From Epiperipatus broadwayi (taxonomy: Eukaryota > Onychophora > Udeonychophora > Euonychophora > Peripatidae), in contig JAQFVV010006355.1 in assembly GCA_028023455.1 (NCBI GenBank), forward strand, positions 64,001 through 128,000: a stretch of 64,000 nt of DNA, in the 5' to 3' direction. The notes below the pieces were generated by a model. It was not told the DNA's origin and did not search any database. It saw only the letters and a program-made list of their open reading frames with translations. The stretch's first letter is position 1; the number at the start of each line of letters is the position of its first letter. Shown piece after piece: positions 36,743-48,100 of this stretch. The translations under genes were made by a program, and so were the position numbers.

Positions 36743-37067
36743 TAAATGAGATATTTATTTTATTTTATATAGTGCGCGATGTTTCTGAATTGTAATAAAC
36801 TAATAAGTTTTTTAAGCTAATGCACATGCGCTTTGTGGATCTTAACAATAAATGAATACTCTCATTTTTCAATACAAGATAAAGTCTTTGTGAAAGAATA
36901 GAATGAATCCACCTATTCTTAAACATTTGGGTTGAAAGAATAGGTGGATTCATTCTATTCTTTCACAAAGACTTTATCTTGTATTGGAAAATGAGAGTAT
37001 TCATTTATTGTTAAGATCCACAAAGCGCATGTGCATTAGCTTAAAAAACATATTATTAGTTTATTAC
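36743..37067. mobile_element. Foldback element: 129-132-bp arms, 15-bp loop, 12-bp TSD
   Basis: The left arm 36792-36920 (gtaataaactaataag ... ccacctattctt) is almost perfectly inverted at 36936-37067 around the loop 36921-36935. The direct repeat aaaactatcatg at 36731-36742 and 37068-37079 flanks the insertion. It extends into 'taaatg' with a one-base difference. About 49 bp of extra sequence precede the left arm. One arm matches the separately inserted monomer at 15104-15222. High arm identity implies recent origin or conversion. Confidence 0.9.
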
Positions 37068-37149
37068 AAAACTATCATGCTAAATGTGAAAAAATAAACC
37101 AGTATTGGAAAGTTAATCTATTTATTATACAATATTAACCACTAGGAAA

Positions 37150-39060
37150 AATTTATATTATGTTAAAATGAAGATTTTTTTATGGTTTCAGGTATAAATG
37201 GGTATATTGTCAGAGCTCATCTGTATAAAATTTGATGCAGTAAAAATATATACCTGACATTTGACTGGGTTGCATTGGCCATAAACTGGATGAATATTAT
37301 AAAAATTTTAAAATGGTACAAATAGTATTCTTGCCAGGGTAGATGTTACTGCTTTATTTACAAATATTCCAATTGATGAAGTTTTAAATATTACTTTTCA
37401 ACATTACAATTATCAGTAATATTATCGCACTAGCTAAACATTGCATTCAAACCCAATTATTTCATGTGCAATACATACATTATAAACAGGTGTTCAGTCA
37501 TCTGATGTACTCACTCATCTTATGGATATTAGATGATTTATTTACGGAGTACATACAAATTCATTTTTCAGAGTCAGCACCTTTAAAACTTCTTATTTGG
37601 CTCAGATATATATATAAACCATTATACAATACAAATATCCAGTAACACCCTCTGTTTAAAAGTCTATATCTCAATAATAGCGAACTTTAAAATGATACCA
37701 CTTTGAAGTTGTACACTAAACGATGTTATTGAAATACAAACCAACTTAAACACAGAGCATGAAATTTTAACAAGCCAACGATCTTAAATTTTGCTAATAA
37801 ACTAACATGTTTACAAACTTATTAAAGATAAACTAAACATTAGATTTTAATCTTTAAATAGCCCTCCCAAACTATAAATGAAAAGAAATTTACCATTAAC
37901 ACTAACTGAAACAATCATATAAATATATAAACCATTATACAATTACAAATATCCAGTAACACCCTCTGTTTAAAAGTCTATATCTCAATAATAGAGAACT
38001 TCAAAATGATATCACTTTGAAGTTGTACGCTAAACGATGTTAAATATTGAAATACAAACCAACTTAAACAAAACATGTTAGTTTATTAGCAAAATTTAAG
38101 ATCGTTTGTTTATTTAAAATTTCATGCTCTATGTTTAAGTTGGTTTGTATTTCAATATTTAACATCGTTTAGTGTACAACTTCAAAGTGACATCATTTTG
38201 AAGTTCACTATTATTGAGATATAGACTTTTAAACAGAGAGTGTTACTGGATATTTGTAATTGTATAATGGTCTATATATTTGTATGATTATTTCAGTTAG
38301 TGTTAACAGTAACTTTTTATATATATATAAAATACATTTATCATCTGACAACCTGGTAAATATAAATTATATGATTTCTTTATACATATAAACAATATAC
38401 ATCCTCATATTAAATTTACAATGGGTATAAAGACTGATGGGAAATCCCTTTCCTGATGTACTCATCATTTCCAAGAAACAGAATAATCTACCTTTTCCCC
38501 ATTTTCAGAAAAAATATTCACACAGACAGATATCTGCAATTTTTATCCCATCATCATTTAGCTCAAACGCAATTAATCTTTTAGGTAAATCATATCTGGA
38601 AAAAGAAGTAAATCATGTAACTAATGACTTATTCACCCTCAGCAATCAAAATAAGGAACAAAAAAAAAGAAATTATTAAAGTTTGTATTCTTTATATAAA
38701 TGGAACTACAGATGATATTTGACATATTCTAAAACATTGTAATATAAAGGTAGTATATGCTATTTATCAAAAAAAATAGTAATATTTTACCCAAGGCTTG
38801 AGGCATAATTCCTTTAGAAGCCTATGGAATTTATGAAATTTCATCTGGTATTTGCAGAGCTTTTTATGAAGGTGTTTGCACAGATGTTACATTAGTGCTA
38901 AAAGAAATGAAAATGTAAATGTGGTTAAGCAATACTTGTCGTTATTTCCATCTCATTCATGGTTTAGATGTAGGTCATAGTATTGATTTCTCTAATACCA
39001 AAATAAGAGAAGTTATTGGAATTTTTTAAGGCCAGATTGTATCCAGTATGATTATTAATG
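37150..39060 (+). pseudogene. Decayed Penelope-like element PLE-3, split by a nested hairpin element
   Basis: Plus-strand fragments in order are RT motif A in V-D-V-T-A-L-F-T-N-I-P (about 37345-37385), then W-L-R-Y-I just before 37610. The nested element follows (about 37610-38330). Coding then resumes with N-T-F-I-I at about 38330-38345, then P-D-V-L-I-I-S-K-K and an R-Q-I-S-A stretch (frame 38437-38679). A decayed GIY-YIG core comes last (A-Y-G-I-Y-E-I, F-Y-E-G, and I-D-F-S-N-T-K-I near 38840-39020). RT followed by GIY-YIG is diagnostic of PLEs. Multiple stops and frameshifts show it is dead. Its sequence type differs from PLE-1. Confidence 0.78.
37615..38320. mobile_element. Hairpin (foldback/MITE-like) element nested in PLE-3
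   Basis: One unit of about 200 bp occurs forward at 37615-37810, as a partial forward copy at 37927-38070, and fully inverted at 38073-38276. The copies share ccattatacaattacaaat, cctctgtttaaaagtcta and ctttgaagttgtacrctaaa. Flanking segments 37888-37926 and 38277-38320 are also inverted to one another. TATATA tracts flank both ends, consistent with TA-target insertion. No coding capacity is visible. Confidence 0.82.
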
Positions 39061-39533
39061 TGAATTGTTTTTGATTTTTATTATTTTACCTGTTTTCACT
39101 GGTAGAACTTTAAGTCTTGTTGTAGTCAATGTTTACAGTGCCTCTACAACTATTTGTATAATATTCATTACCCAGGTAATGGCCGATGTGACCCAACCCA
39201 AAACATCAATATATATTTTTACAACAATAAATTATTCAGAGATAAAAGCAGATAATATATACATATGGAATTTACTTATTTTATCTTTAAATTAATTACA
39301 ATGTATATTATTGAAAAAACAAATTTAATATTTCTACTGTAAAAAAAAAGACCGATATTATGCAATTATGGAATCAAATGTTTTTAAAAATATAGGTAGA
39401 TAATTTAAACTCTTATACATATACAGTTGCTTAGACAGATTAATAATAAAAGATATAGATTATACATAGAAGTTGTAAATTTATATCTGAATCATAAAAT
39501 TAAATTTATTTTAAATCTAAATCTTTATTTTAG

Positions 39534-39902
39534 ATTCTATGGAACATCTTTGCAATAAAGAATTTAACATAGATGAATACAACTTATCTATTCGCATTGT
39601 CGCAGATGCACTATACTTTCGTTCTGACATGGATGCTTGTAGTGTAAAAATCACATCCCGCTGGTGGGAAAATTTCCATTTAATCATTTTCCTTTATACT
39701 ACAGCTAATTGTTCATCTACTTATTTAAACTTAGTTAACAGTAATTTTTCTATAATAGGTTCTTTACAACCTTCTTGTAAATCGAATTCAGCTCGACTGC
39801 GTTATGATTTTTTTATATCTACAAACTTCTATATTTATCTTAATAAAATAAATCATCTTGAATCATTCCGATATGAAATATTCATTTTGCCTGCATTAAC
39901 AA
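39534..39902 (+). CDS. Internal exon encoding a CUB-like extracellular domain
   Basis: This is an uninterrupted 369-nt exon with a splice acceptor (ctttattttag, ending 39533) and donor (a|gtaagat, GT at 39903). Both introns are phase 1, so it is a symmetric 1-1 exon, as is common for extracellular modules. The peptide has four Cys (about residues 5, 34, 58 and 80 counted from the Met at 39539) in the CUB pattern C-x28-C and C-x21-C. Alternating hydrophobic strands follow, ending F-R-Y-E-I-F-I-L-P. N-x-S/T-like sites (for example N-C-S) fit secretion. Codon use is less AT-skewed than nearby random frames. It may belong with the terminal membrane exon at 53657, same strand and same phase. The CUB call rests on pattern only, and flanking exons are not visible. 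Confidence 0.6.
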
Positions 39903-39904
39903 GT

Positions 39905-40440
39905 AAGATATAATTTATTATTATCATTAATTTTATAGAAAAGAACAAATTTTTATAAAGAAAACAATAAATACAATATTTAACATTTACTTTAAGTATA
40001 ATAAATATAGAAAAAGGGATTTAATCGAATTGTGTACATCTTAATTTCAGTTGTAACGTTTGCAGGCACCGTCTAGAAAAATTTGGCTCTCAGAAATTTT
40101 TTCTGCTGATTTAAAAAATTATGTTGTCAATACAATACCTTATTTTAGGAGCAGTAATTCACTCTGCTTTTTCTGTTCCAGAATCATTTATTGTAAATTT
40201 GAGTAGACGATGAATGCAAGTGGTAATGTTATATCTCAATTATCAGCAAACTTTAAGCTTATAGCCTTTGTAAGTGATAGGATTTGGAATTTACATCTTC
40301 TACTTCATCGTGTTTATATAAGAAACTGATGTATTGATAGTCAAAATCACTAAAAAAATTTGCAATTAAAAGAAAAAGGTTGAATATGAGCCGAGAAAGT
40401 CACTTTATTTTATTAGTAAACACAATAACTGCTAAGATTC
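39905..40440. other. Intron-like non-coding DNA
   Basis: The sequence after the exon donor has no further supported exon. A tttgcag acceptor-like word near 40058 is followed quickly by a stop. Confidence 0.5.
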
Positions 40441-40442
40441 AA

Positions 40443-40621
40443 TTTTTTTTCCCCCCATATGTCATACCATCTGCCGGGAAACCCACAACAACCGTCTGCA
40501 ACCAACTGCTTGCTTGCAAGATTGCTGAGCTAAGCTTTCGGCTAACAATTCTTGACCACTAAGAACCAACTGCTTGCTTGCAAGGCGGCTGCGCTAACCT
40601 CTCGGCTAACAACTTTTGACC
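40443..40621 (-). mobile_element. Leu/Ser-type tRNA mini-SINE (copy c) with a tandemly duplicated head
   Basis: The minus-strand element ends TATGACATATG plus a G/A tail (plus strand aattttttttcccccc at 40441-40456). The 12-bp TSD gctaagattcaa is at 40431-40442 and 40622-40633. The tRNA-like 5' part occurs twice as exact-length 64-bp units (40500-40563 and 40564-40627). Each unit includes a leader-like GGTCAA and a few bases of flank (ctaag). The units differ at about ten positions. Confidence 0.9.
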
Positions 40622-40933
40622 GCTAAGATTCAAATTGAATTAAGCAAAAGTAGTATATGTATTTTTTTAAAATAATATATGTTCTTTATTTAGTTCACAA
40701 TGAAAGTATACTTTTCTTACAAATTAATCTGAATAATATGAAAATGTTTATCATTTGATTTCTTGATAAAAAGTTCTGAGATACTACGCGCTTATTTCCG
40801 CTTATCATATTTTTAAAAACAAAGTTTTTCTGAGTGATTGATGTAATTTTTAGCATTTAATTTATAAAATAACTGCAACAATTAATTATAAAATTAAGAA
40901 ACTTCTTAGACAACTGTAAACTATAAATATATG

Positions 40934-43406
40934 TGCTGACATGCTCTCATAAGAAAAAGTATAATTGCAAGAAAATTATTATCGAAGCTAAGCGTTTTTT
41001 GAGGCTAAAATGTCCTCATAGTCATAGCCTTGGAATAGGTGTAACTTATATGGGGATGTGTATATATATAGGGAATAAATTATCCAAAATGTATGTAAAT
41101 CAGATTCCCCATTCTTAGAAAGGGGGAGGCAGGATTCCTTCCGATTTATGACATTAGGTTTTTTTAGCTATAAACCAAGTTTCTTTGACTTTCTATTTAG
41201 AGCCATTTTGCTTGATGCATGCTATGTTGGTGAATATGAAATCTAAGGTAGATCGACTTATTCTCTGGATTTAAAGATATTGTGTTGGGAAATCTGAGTA
41301 AATAAGCATCCACAAGATTCGCTGTAATATATAGCACTGCAACTGGCTTGGGGATATAATTTTATATATAGTATTCAAATTTTGTTCTATGTGGAATAAA
41401 TTTATTTATTATTCTGTTAGTTGTGGGAGAAGTATGATAGCTTAATTGATGTGTTTGTGAATAAGCTTTGTGGATATTTTTGGCTATCCGTGGGATATAT
41501 AAAAGTAATATCCAAGCTATGTCATCTTTGGATGGATTTGATTTCATTTTGTTATAAAATTGTCTGACTATTCACGTGAGGTCATTATATTTGAAGCCTA
41601 TTCTGGCTAGTTTTAAGATATTGCTCAATTTTGACTTTTTTGAGCAGCTTTAAACTTGCACAGTGGTAGTTTCTATAAAGAAACAATGACAGACTGACAT
41701 ATTTATAAGGGAGGTAAGATGGATTTGGGGTGTATAAAATCTCTGATTTCTAAAGGTTTGAGGTGCATTTTATAGTTTAGCCAAAGCATATCTTTCTGTA
41801 GCTGGATATCTAAATATTTTAACTTTCTATGGTTGTTTTCCCATACTATAGTCCATGATAAATCAGATTTTGTCTCCAGGTCTGTTATGATTTTATTAAT
41901 TAAAGATTCCAAGTGCCTAAAAATATATCAACTATATATCATGCTTAAATAATGTTGGGAGTATTTGTGATGTATTTAGGGAGGAACTGGTTTTTAATGT
42001 GATTAGGATATATATTTGAAATAATCCCAATTATAGGTGGACCCATTTAACATCCATTTCTCATATAATAATGTTGTCCATAAAAGATGATAATAATGTT
42101 ATTATCAATCCAGTAAAAAACAGTCTATTATAAAATTAATTTGTGTTGGTGAATTATTAAATCAGAACTCCTGAAAACCAACTATTTTTTAACACTAATT
42201 AATTTTTATAACAAACTGTCTTAACTGGCTTGATAACAAGATTATTACCATGTTAGATGAACACATTATTATATGACTGATGGATGGTCAATGAATCTAC
42301 CATTAAGTGGGATTATTTCAAGTATATATCTTAATCCTATTGAAAACCAGCTCCTTCCTAAATACATCACAAATACACTTAACCTTATTTACACATGATA
42401 TGTAGATGGTGTATTTATATGCAGTCCGGAAATCTTTCATTAATAAAATTAAAACAGACCTGGAGACAAAATCTGCATTATCATGGACTATAAAATGGGA
42501 AGACCATCATAGGGAATTAAAATATCCAGATATCCAGTTACAGAGAGTACTCTTTGGCTAAAGTATAATATTCACATCAAACTTTTAGAAATCAAAGGTT
42601 TTACATGTCTCAAATCAATCTCACCTCTCTCTCTCTCTCTCTCATAAATATGCTGGTCTGTCATTGTTTCTTTAAAGAAACTATCACCTAGGCAAGTTCA
42701 AATCTGCTTGAAAAGCCAAAATTAAGCAATACTTTAAAGAACTAACCAGTATAGGCTTTAAATATAATGATCTCACATGAAGAGTCAAACAATTTTATAA
42801 CAAGATGAAATCAAAGCCACCCAAAAATGGCAGACATTGAATACCACTTCCATATATCTCATGGAGAGCCAAAAACATCAATAAAACTTGTTCACAAACA
42901 CATTGAGTAAGCTACCATACTCCACCCCCAGCTAACAAATTAATAAAATTTTCTAAGAATAGATTCCACTTAGAACAAATTTTGCACACCATATATAAAT
43001 TTACACGTTCCAAAACAGTATATTGCCCCCAAGCATGCCTCTCTATTTGATTTCCCAATAGAACCACAGATAATCCAGAGATTAAGTTGATCTCAAACAT
43101 GAAAACACCACAAGCCATACATTATTTGAGCCCATATCTGCCAACATAGCCAAGATCAAAGAAGCATGGCATATAGCTAACAATCCTAATGCCATAAGTC
43201 AGAAGGAATTCCATTTCCCAACCTTTTAAGAAATAGGAAATCTGATTTACATATATTTTGAATAATCTATTACCTATATATACACATCCCCCATACTTTT
43301 ACATATATCCCAAGGCTATAACTATGAGGACATTTAACATCCTTGAAAGCTTAGCTTTAATACTATTTTTCAGGCAATTATAGCTTTTCTTATGAGAGCT
43401 TGTCAG
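40934..43406. mobile_element. Second Penelope-like insertion (PLE-2): old head-to-head inverted pair
   Basis: The left copy (minus, about 42210 to 40934) and right copy (plus, about 42240 to 43406) are mutually inverted. The outer ends match (ctgacatgctctcataag at 40937; inverted near 43385-43405). Minus fragments include L-K-Y-L-D-I-Q-L and E-I-R-D-F-I-H-P. Plus fragments include L-P-L-S-G-I-I and a Y-V-D-G in place of Y-V-D-D (about 42400-42415). Stops are frequent in both. The words align to the same protein region as PLE-1. A 9-bp taaatatat flanks both sides (40924-40932, 43407-43415), a weak TSD candidate in such DNA. A (TC)9 run interrupts the right copy at 42627-42644. Confidence 0.78.
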
Positions 43407-43517
43407 TAAATATATTTATAATTACAATTACTTAATAAATCTGGTATCAAAATTTTTTTTTTATCAAGAGCTTTATTGACTTGGTTTCAAACTTTGAAAA
43501 TACTGGCTTAAATCATG

Positions 43518-43695
43518 TGATATATCAAAATGTCAGATTTTATTTTGTCTATAGTATACTGTTGCATTAATCCACGAGAAGATCAAGTGTTGTATATATT
43601 TCAAAGCTTATGGATCAAAATTTCAGATTTTATTTTGTTCATAATATTCTGTTGCATTAATCCATGAGATGATCAAGTGTTGTAAATGTTCCAAA
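43518..43695 (+). repeat. Imperfect tandem duplication, period about 93 bp
   Basis: The block 'tcagattttattttgt.yata.ta.tctgttgcattaatcca.gaga.gatcaagtgttgta' occurs twice, near 43531-43590 and 43624-43684. Confidence 0.8.
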
Positions 43696-43699
43696 GTTA

Positions 43700-45300
43700 T
43701 AATTAAGGATGATTAATAAAGTCTAGAGACCCAATATGAATGGCATTTTACAGATATAATATAGAATCTCCAATTTAAGATTGGTGAATGAAACTAAAAA
43801 ACATCTGAATAAAGCATTTGAACAATTCCCTGTTCATAAAATTAGATAAAGTGAGCCTCTTGGAGTAAATGACCTTAGTTTCAACTGCATTAAGCAAAGT
43901 TTTCTTTTGTTAAATAAAATCTCTGATTTATAACATAAGCACTTAACTCACAATGAAAAACATTATTATTTCTTTTTAACGTGTGAGACAGTCAGCATTA
44001 GCAATGATAACTACAGCATCCTCCCCAGTTCTTTCCCTTTAGAGTTGGGGTTAGGTCTCTAGTGACCCATCAACTGGACCCTCTCACTCAATCAGCAAAG
44101 TTGATTAATTCTTTAAAACTACAATATCTAAGGAAATTTTTAATAATTTCTATGGCTGCCATTTAATTTTCATAGCATTTTAAAGAAAAGTTGTAATTAA
44201 TCTTACTTGTGATCAACTGGGTGACATACTTTGTATCTGGAAAGATAGCTAAGAAGCTACTCTTCTAAATAGGGCTACATTCAGAAAGATATAACTCCCT
44301 AAACTAGGGAATTTGGAACTAAAATGGGGAGCCAGTAACAGAATCAACTGGAGTCCTTGACTCCCTCTAGTGGACTTTCCCAAAGAATTAAAGCAAACTA
44401 ATAAATAATTTGCTCTTTAAATACATTTTTGAATGAGATTTACCGAAAAATCATAAGAAAAGTAATTGAATTAAGAAAAGCTGGTGTGGGTGAGATTATA
44501 TAAAATAGTTGAAAATGTGCATAAAGTGAATGCTACTAAGATATCAAATTGATAAAAAAAATTGGAAGAGAATAATAAATTAAGAAACAAAAAGAGAATT
44601 ATATCAAATTGATATAAATAATTAAAGGATTCAGGAGGCAAGAAAAAGAGGAAGATTATTATTTTTTATTTTCCATAATTTGCAAACTTCAGTGAAAAAT
44701 GGGCTTGAAAAAAAAAGATGGATGTGATAAATACAAATGGAAATGTATTATTCAATAAAAAATCTAATAAAAATTTATAAACGAGTATGGTTATTTTATT
44801 TTCAGAAAAGAGAAAAGATAAAGCAAAGATGGAGAAAATATTAAACTTTAAATTAAAATTAAAATTATGTAAATTATGCAAACCAATCGTTCGGCAAAAA
44901 TATATAAATCAGAATTGTTCTTTTTAGTCTATAATTTTATGAATCTGTCTTCAATTCTGCTGAAAACATTTTACCCTAAATACTTTAGCATGTTGAAAGT
45001 TCACGTCTGTTGTATTCTATTTACAATCATGTGAATTCTAAAAAGCACTTTATAGAATATCTTGGAGATAATATTCAAAATCAAAATGATGTGACTCTGA
45101 AAATATATTAATAATTATTACACTTTATCTGCCGTTTTAATAAAATGTACTTTTTCAATAGTATATTAAAAAGTAAGAAAGCTTATGTAAATAGTCTGAA
45201 CATGCCCTAACCTGTATTCAATGCGCTTTAAAATTTGCAATAATCAAGCATATTTTGCCGATAGAGGGATCTTCCAAATGATGATATAATGTTTTCAGAA
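43700..45300. other. Non-coding DNA
   Basis: No supported gene is visible. The minus-strand 71-codon frame at 44666-44881 is Phe/Asn-rich with no domain. Confidence 0.5.
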
Positions 45301-45304
45301 TTTT

Positions 45305-45550
45305 ACAGGGTATTTTTGTAATTTATAAGGGATTCGAATTCAGACTTTCACACAACCCTCAACTCTCCAAGTCATCTCATATTGCTGACCCACCTGATCA
45401 CACACATGTTGAAAAGATAAATAATCACCAATATATTTATTTTGTGCTAAACCAGCACCCATCAGTTGGTCCAGATTACCATCTCCACACATATATACAA
45501 TCAGTGCTCAGCTTTATATTAAGATAGCCAATCTTCATACTTTAATGGCC
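45305..45550. mobile_element. MITE-like element, copy B
   Basis: It shares with copy C 'gtaattataa.ggattc.aa.tcagactttcacacaaccctcaact' and 'gctgaccca.ctgatcacaca.atgttgaaaagataaataatcacc', up to 'caatcagtgctcag'. Its right end (aagatagccaatcttcat) extends further than copy C and matches the inverted end of copy A. Confidence 0.78.
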
Positions 45551-45768
45551 AGGCTTCAAACTACTTCAACTCACAACTCTTCAGCCTTCCATTTCATTGA
45601 AAATAAATGTTCAAAGTCCTCGTTAGTGCCAAGGTTGTCATTCCACCCATGTTGACGTTAGTCATTCTGATCCCTTATGTACAGGAGAATATTCCATTTT
45701 ACATACATATGCGAGGGATGAGCAAATTTTTAGTGCACTTTGTATCAATATGTAAATTAATACACTGT

Positions 45769-45992
45769 ACAGGCTTACACCTGCACATACAGATATATGT
45801 AATATATAACGGATTCAAACTCAGACTTTCACACAACCCTCAACTTTCCAAGCCATCTCATATTGCTGACCCATCTGATCACACATATGTTGAAAAGATA
45901 AATAATCACCAATATACATATTTCGTGCTAAAACAGCACTCATCAGTTGGTCCAGATAACCATCTCCACAGATATATACAATCAGTGCTCAG
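45769..45992. mobile_element. MITE-like element, copy C
   Basis: It starts with the arm acaggcttacacctgcac, which matches copy A (27951) in the same orientation. Its core is inverted relative to copy A's. The 138-codon frame at 45607-46023 lies across this repeat and is not a gene. Confidence 0.8.
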
Positions 45993-46029
45993 TATAAAAT
46001 TTTCTATTGAATTTATATTATAATGATAA

Positions 46030-46580
46030 TATATGTAATATCATCTCCATAATGACAAAATAACAGTTTTTAATTCGTTAAATGTTTCTCCAATATTATT
46101 GAAGCCTTCACTATCTAAATCTACTACACGTTTTTTTTTTTTAATTATCAAAGCACAAACTTAATAAAATTTTATTTCCCTAAAAAAATGCTCGAGTTTT
46201 TGAAATCTTTGCTCTTAAGGTTTTATATACGTTGCATTCAAAATACTAAAAACATTAAAAAAAATATTGTTTAAATTTATTAAATTTATTTTTGCTTTCT
46301 ATATTTTAAATAAAACCACTCGTAATCAAATCTATCTCATATCAATAATTGCTTCAAGAAGCTATCTTCTAGAAATTATCTTACAAACCTACTACAATAA
46401 AAATTAAAAATAAGATTTGAAGAATAGTTTCCAGAAAACAGCTTCATGAAGCAGGCGTCAATGTAAGATGTAGATTTGACTATGGTGACTTTAATTTGAA
46501 AGATAATAAAAAAATAATCTTATCTCTAGGTTAATATGCTGATAATTGTGATACTCTTGCCAATTATTCTGTTTAATACT
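46030..46580. other. Non-coding DNA
   Basis: I see nothing supportable between the MITE-like copies and the TIR element. Confidence 0.55.
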
Positions 46581-46586
46581 TTTTTT

Positions 46587-47765
46587 GGTTGTCGTTGATG
46601 AGCAACCATATCCCACCGGATGGCGCAGTTATCACGCTTAAATTATAAAATATGATCATTCAGGGGCCGTTAATTATAATCATTTTGATGAGTTTTTTGT
46701 AATGCGAAAATAAAAACAAAAGAAAATCGTCTTTTTTAAATATTATTTAATTTTAAATATTATTTTTTATTAACGTATACAAATTAAATGATAATAATAA
46801 ATGTAAAATAAAATAAACAAATTACAATTTGATTCGTCTTTTTTAGTTTTCTTTTTATTAGAAAAATCAATTTTCTATTGGAGATTTTTTTACTGGGGTT
46901 ACGGCTTTTTTTTTGTTGTTGTTTACCACTGTTTTTTTATTTCAAATAGAATGATAACTAAAAGTAAAAGTTGTTACGGGTTTAGGGGTTTAGGGTTAGG
47001 TTTACGGTTAAAATAAAAAATATCAAAATCGTATTTTTGTAAATTTTTTTTTTACTAACATCTATAAAATAAATGATAACAATAAACGTAAACTATATTC
47101 AACAAAGTATAACAGTAGTCGGAGAAAAGAAAGAAACTAAAACTTTTTTAAACAACGACAAATATATATGTATATAATGATTGTAATATATGCTTTTTAT
47201 GACATTTAAAAAAACAGTGTACAATTGTACTTTTCTTACTGGATATTTTTGTGTTAACGCTCTTTTTTATTTCAAAAATATACACACGGTACAATCTTAA
47301 AATGTCTCGTGGAAATGTTACAAACAGTACGTTACTTGACGCGTTACCTAATTCCAATTCACTTTATACATATATCTCATCAACATTTACTACTTAAAAC
47401 TTCAATACACTACAGTGTAAAAAGTCTGTTAATTATTACTTTACAAAATCTGAACATTTCAATACTTTAAAATAAAAAAAATCCAATGGAAATAACATTT
47501 CCATCCAATAAAAAAAAAAACACACCCTCCCCCCAAGCCGTAACCATTTATAAACCGTGCGAATTGGGAAAATGTATTTGCTGCATAAACATACATGCTG
47601 TACTGTGACGCGACATAATGGCCTGCAATCTGTAATACAACAGAAAAGGTGGTATTATAGAAAATGCGGGTTCTGAACAGGTTGGCCGCGGAAACGGCAT
47701 TTTTATGTGTTTTAGCACAAAAACAGCGCCATCCAGTGGGATATGGTGGCTCAATGATGACAACC
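46587..47765. mobile_element. Non-coding TIR element (about 1.18 kb) carrying a telomere-like motif
   Basis: The 40-bp termini at 46587-46626 (ggttgtcgttgatgagcaac...) and 47726-47765 are inverted with six mismatches, flanked by T runs on the outside. Weaker inverted similarity continues inward. No transposase is visible. The short minus frames 47148-47357 and 47548-47763 overlap repeats. A roughly 280-bp period is hinted at internally (46770-46830 against 47045-47105). The TSD is unresolved. Confidence 0.68.
46976..47007 (+). repeat. Interstitial telomere-like (TTTAGGG/TTAGGG) motif
   Basis: The segment reads gggtttaggggtttaggg followed by ttaggtttacgg, mixing seven- and six-base units. It is short and degenerate and lies inside the TIR element. 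Confidence 0.7.
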
Positions 47766-47952
47766 CTTTTTTAAATAGGCATATGTTTTATCAGACACTG
47801 TAATACTTTCTTTCATATTATCATACCTGTAATTATTATATTAATAAATTTCGGCCACCACTAGCTAAATTCAACAATAACATAGATTTACCAAACTATT
47901 AAAAGCAGTAGAAAATTTCGCTTAATATAACACGATGAATTTTTAGTAACTA

Positions 47953-48090
47953 TAGTAATAATGGCATATTATTTATTATTTGCCAGTTCATGAGAAGTTA
48001 GAAGCAGATCTGGGATCACCAGAATCGATCTTGCAACTTTCGGTTCCAAGTCCCCAAGTCGGTCACTCTACCAACTGAGCCAAAGGGCTC
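47953..48090 (-). mobile_element. tRNA-derived SINE of a different family (copy d)
   Basis: On the minus strand the element starts GAGCCCTTTGGCTCAGTTGG (A box TGGCTCAGTTGG), then GTAGAGTGACCGACTTGGGG, and has a decayed B box (GATCGATTCT). About 55 bp of non-tRNA 3' region follow. The direct repeat ttagtaacta at 47943-47952 and 48091-48100 is a plausible 10-bp TSD. The leader and trailer of the mini-SINEs are absent, so this is another family. A real tRNA gene is unlikely because the acceptor ends do not pair. Confidence 0.72.
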
Positions 48091-48100
48091 TTAGTAACTA

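Noticed and set aside
45607-46023. 138-codon open frame
   Set aside because: Most of it lies across MITE-like copy C and its inverted sequence, and it has no protein features.
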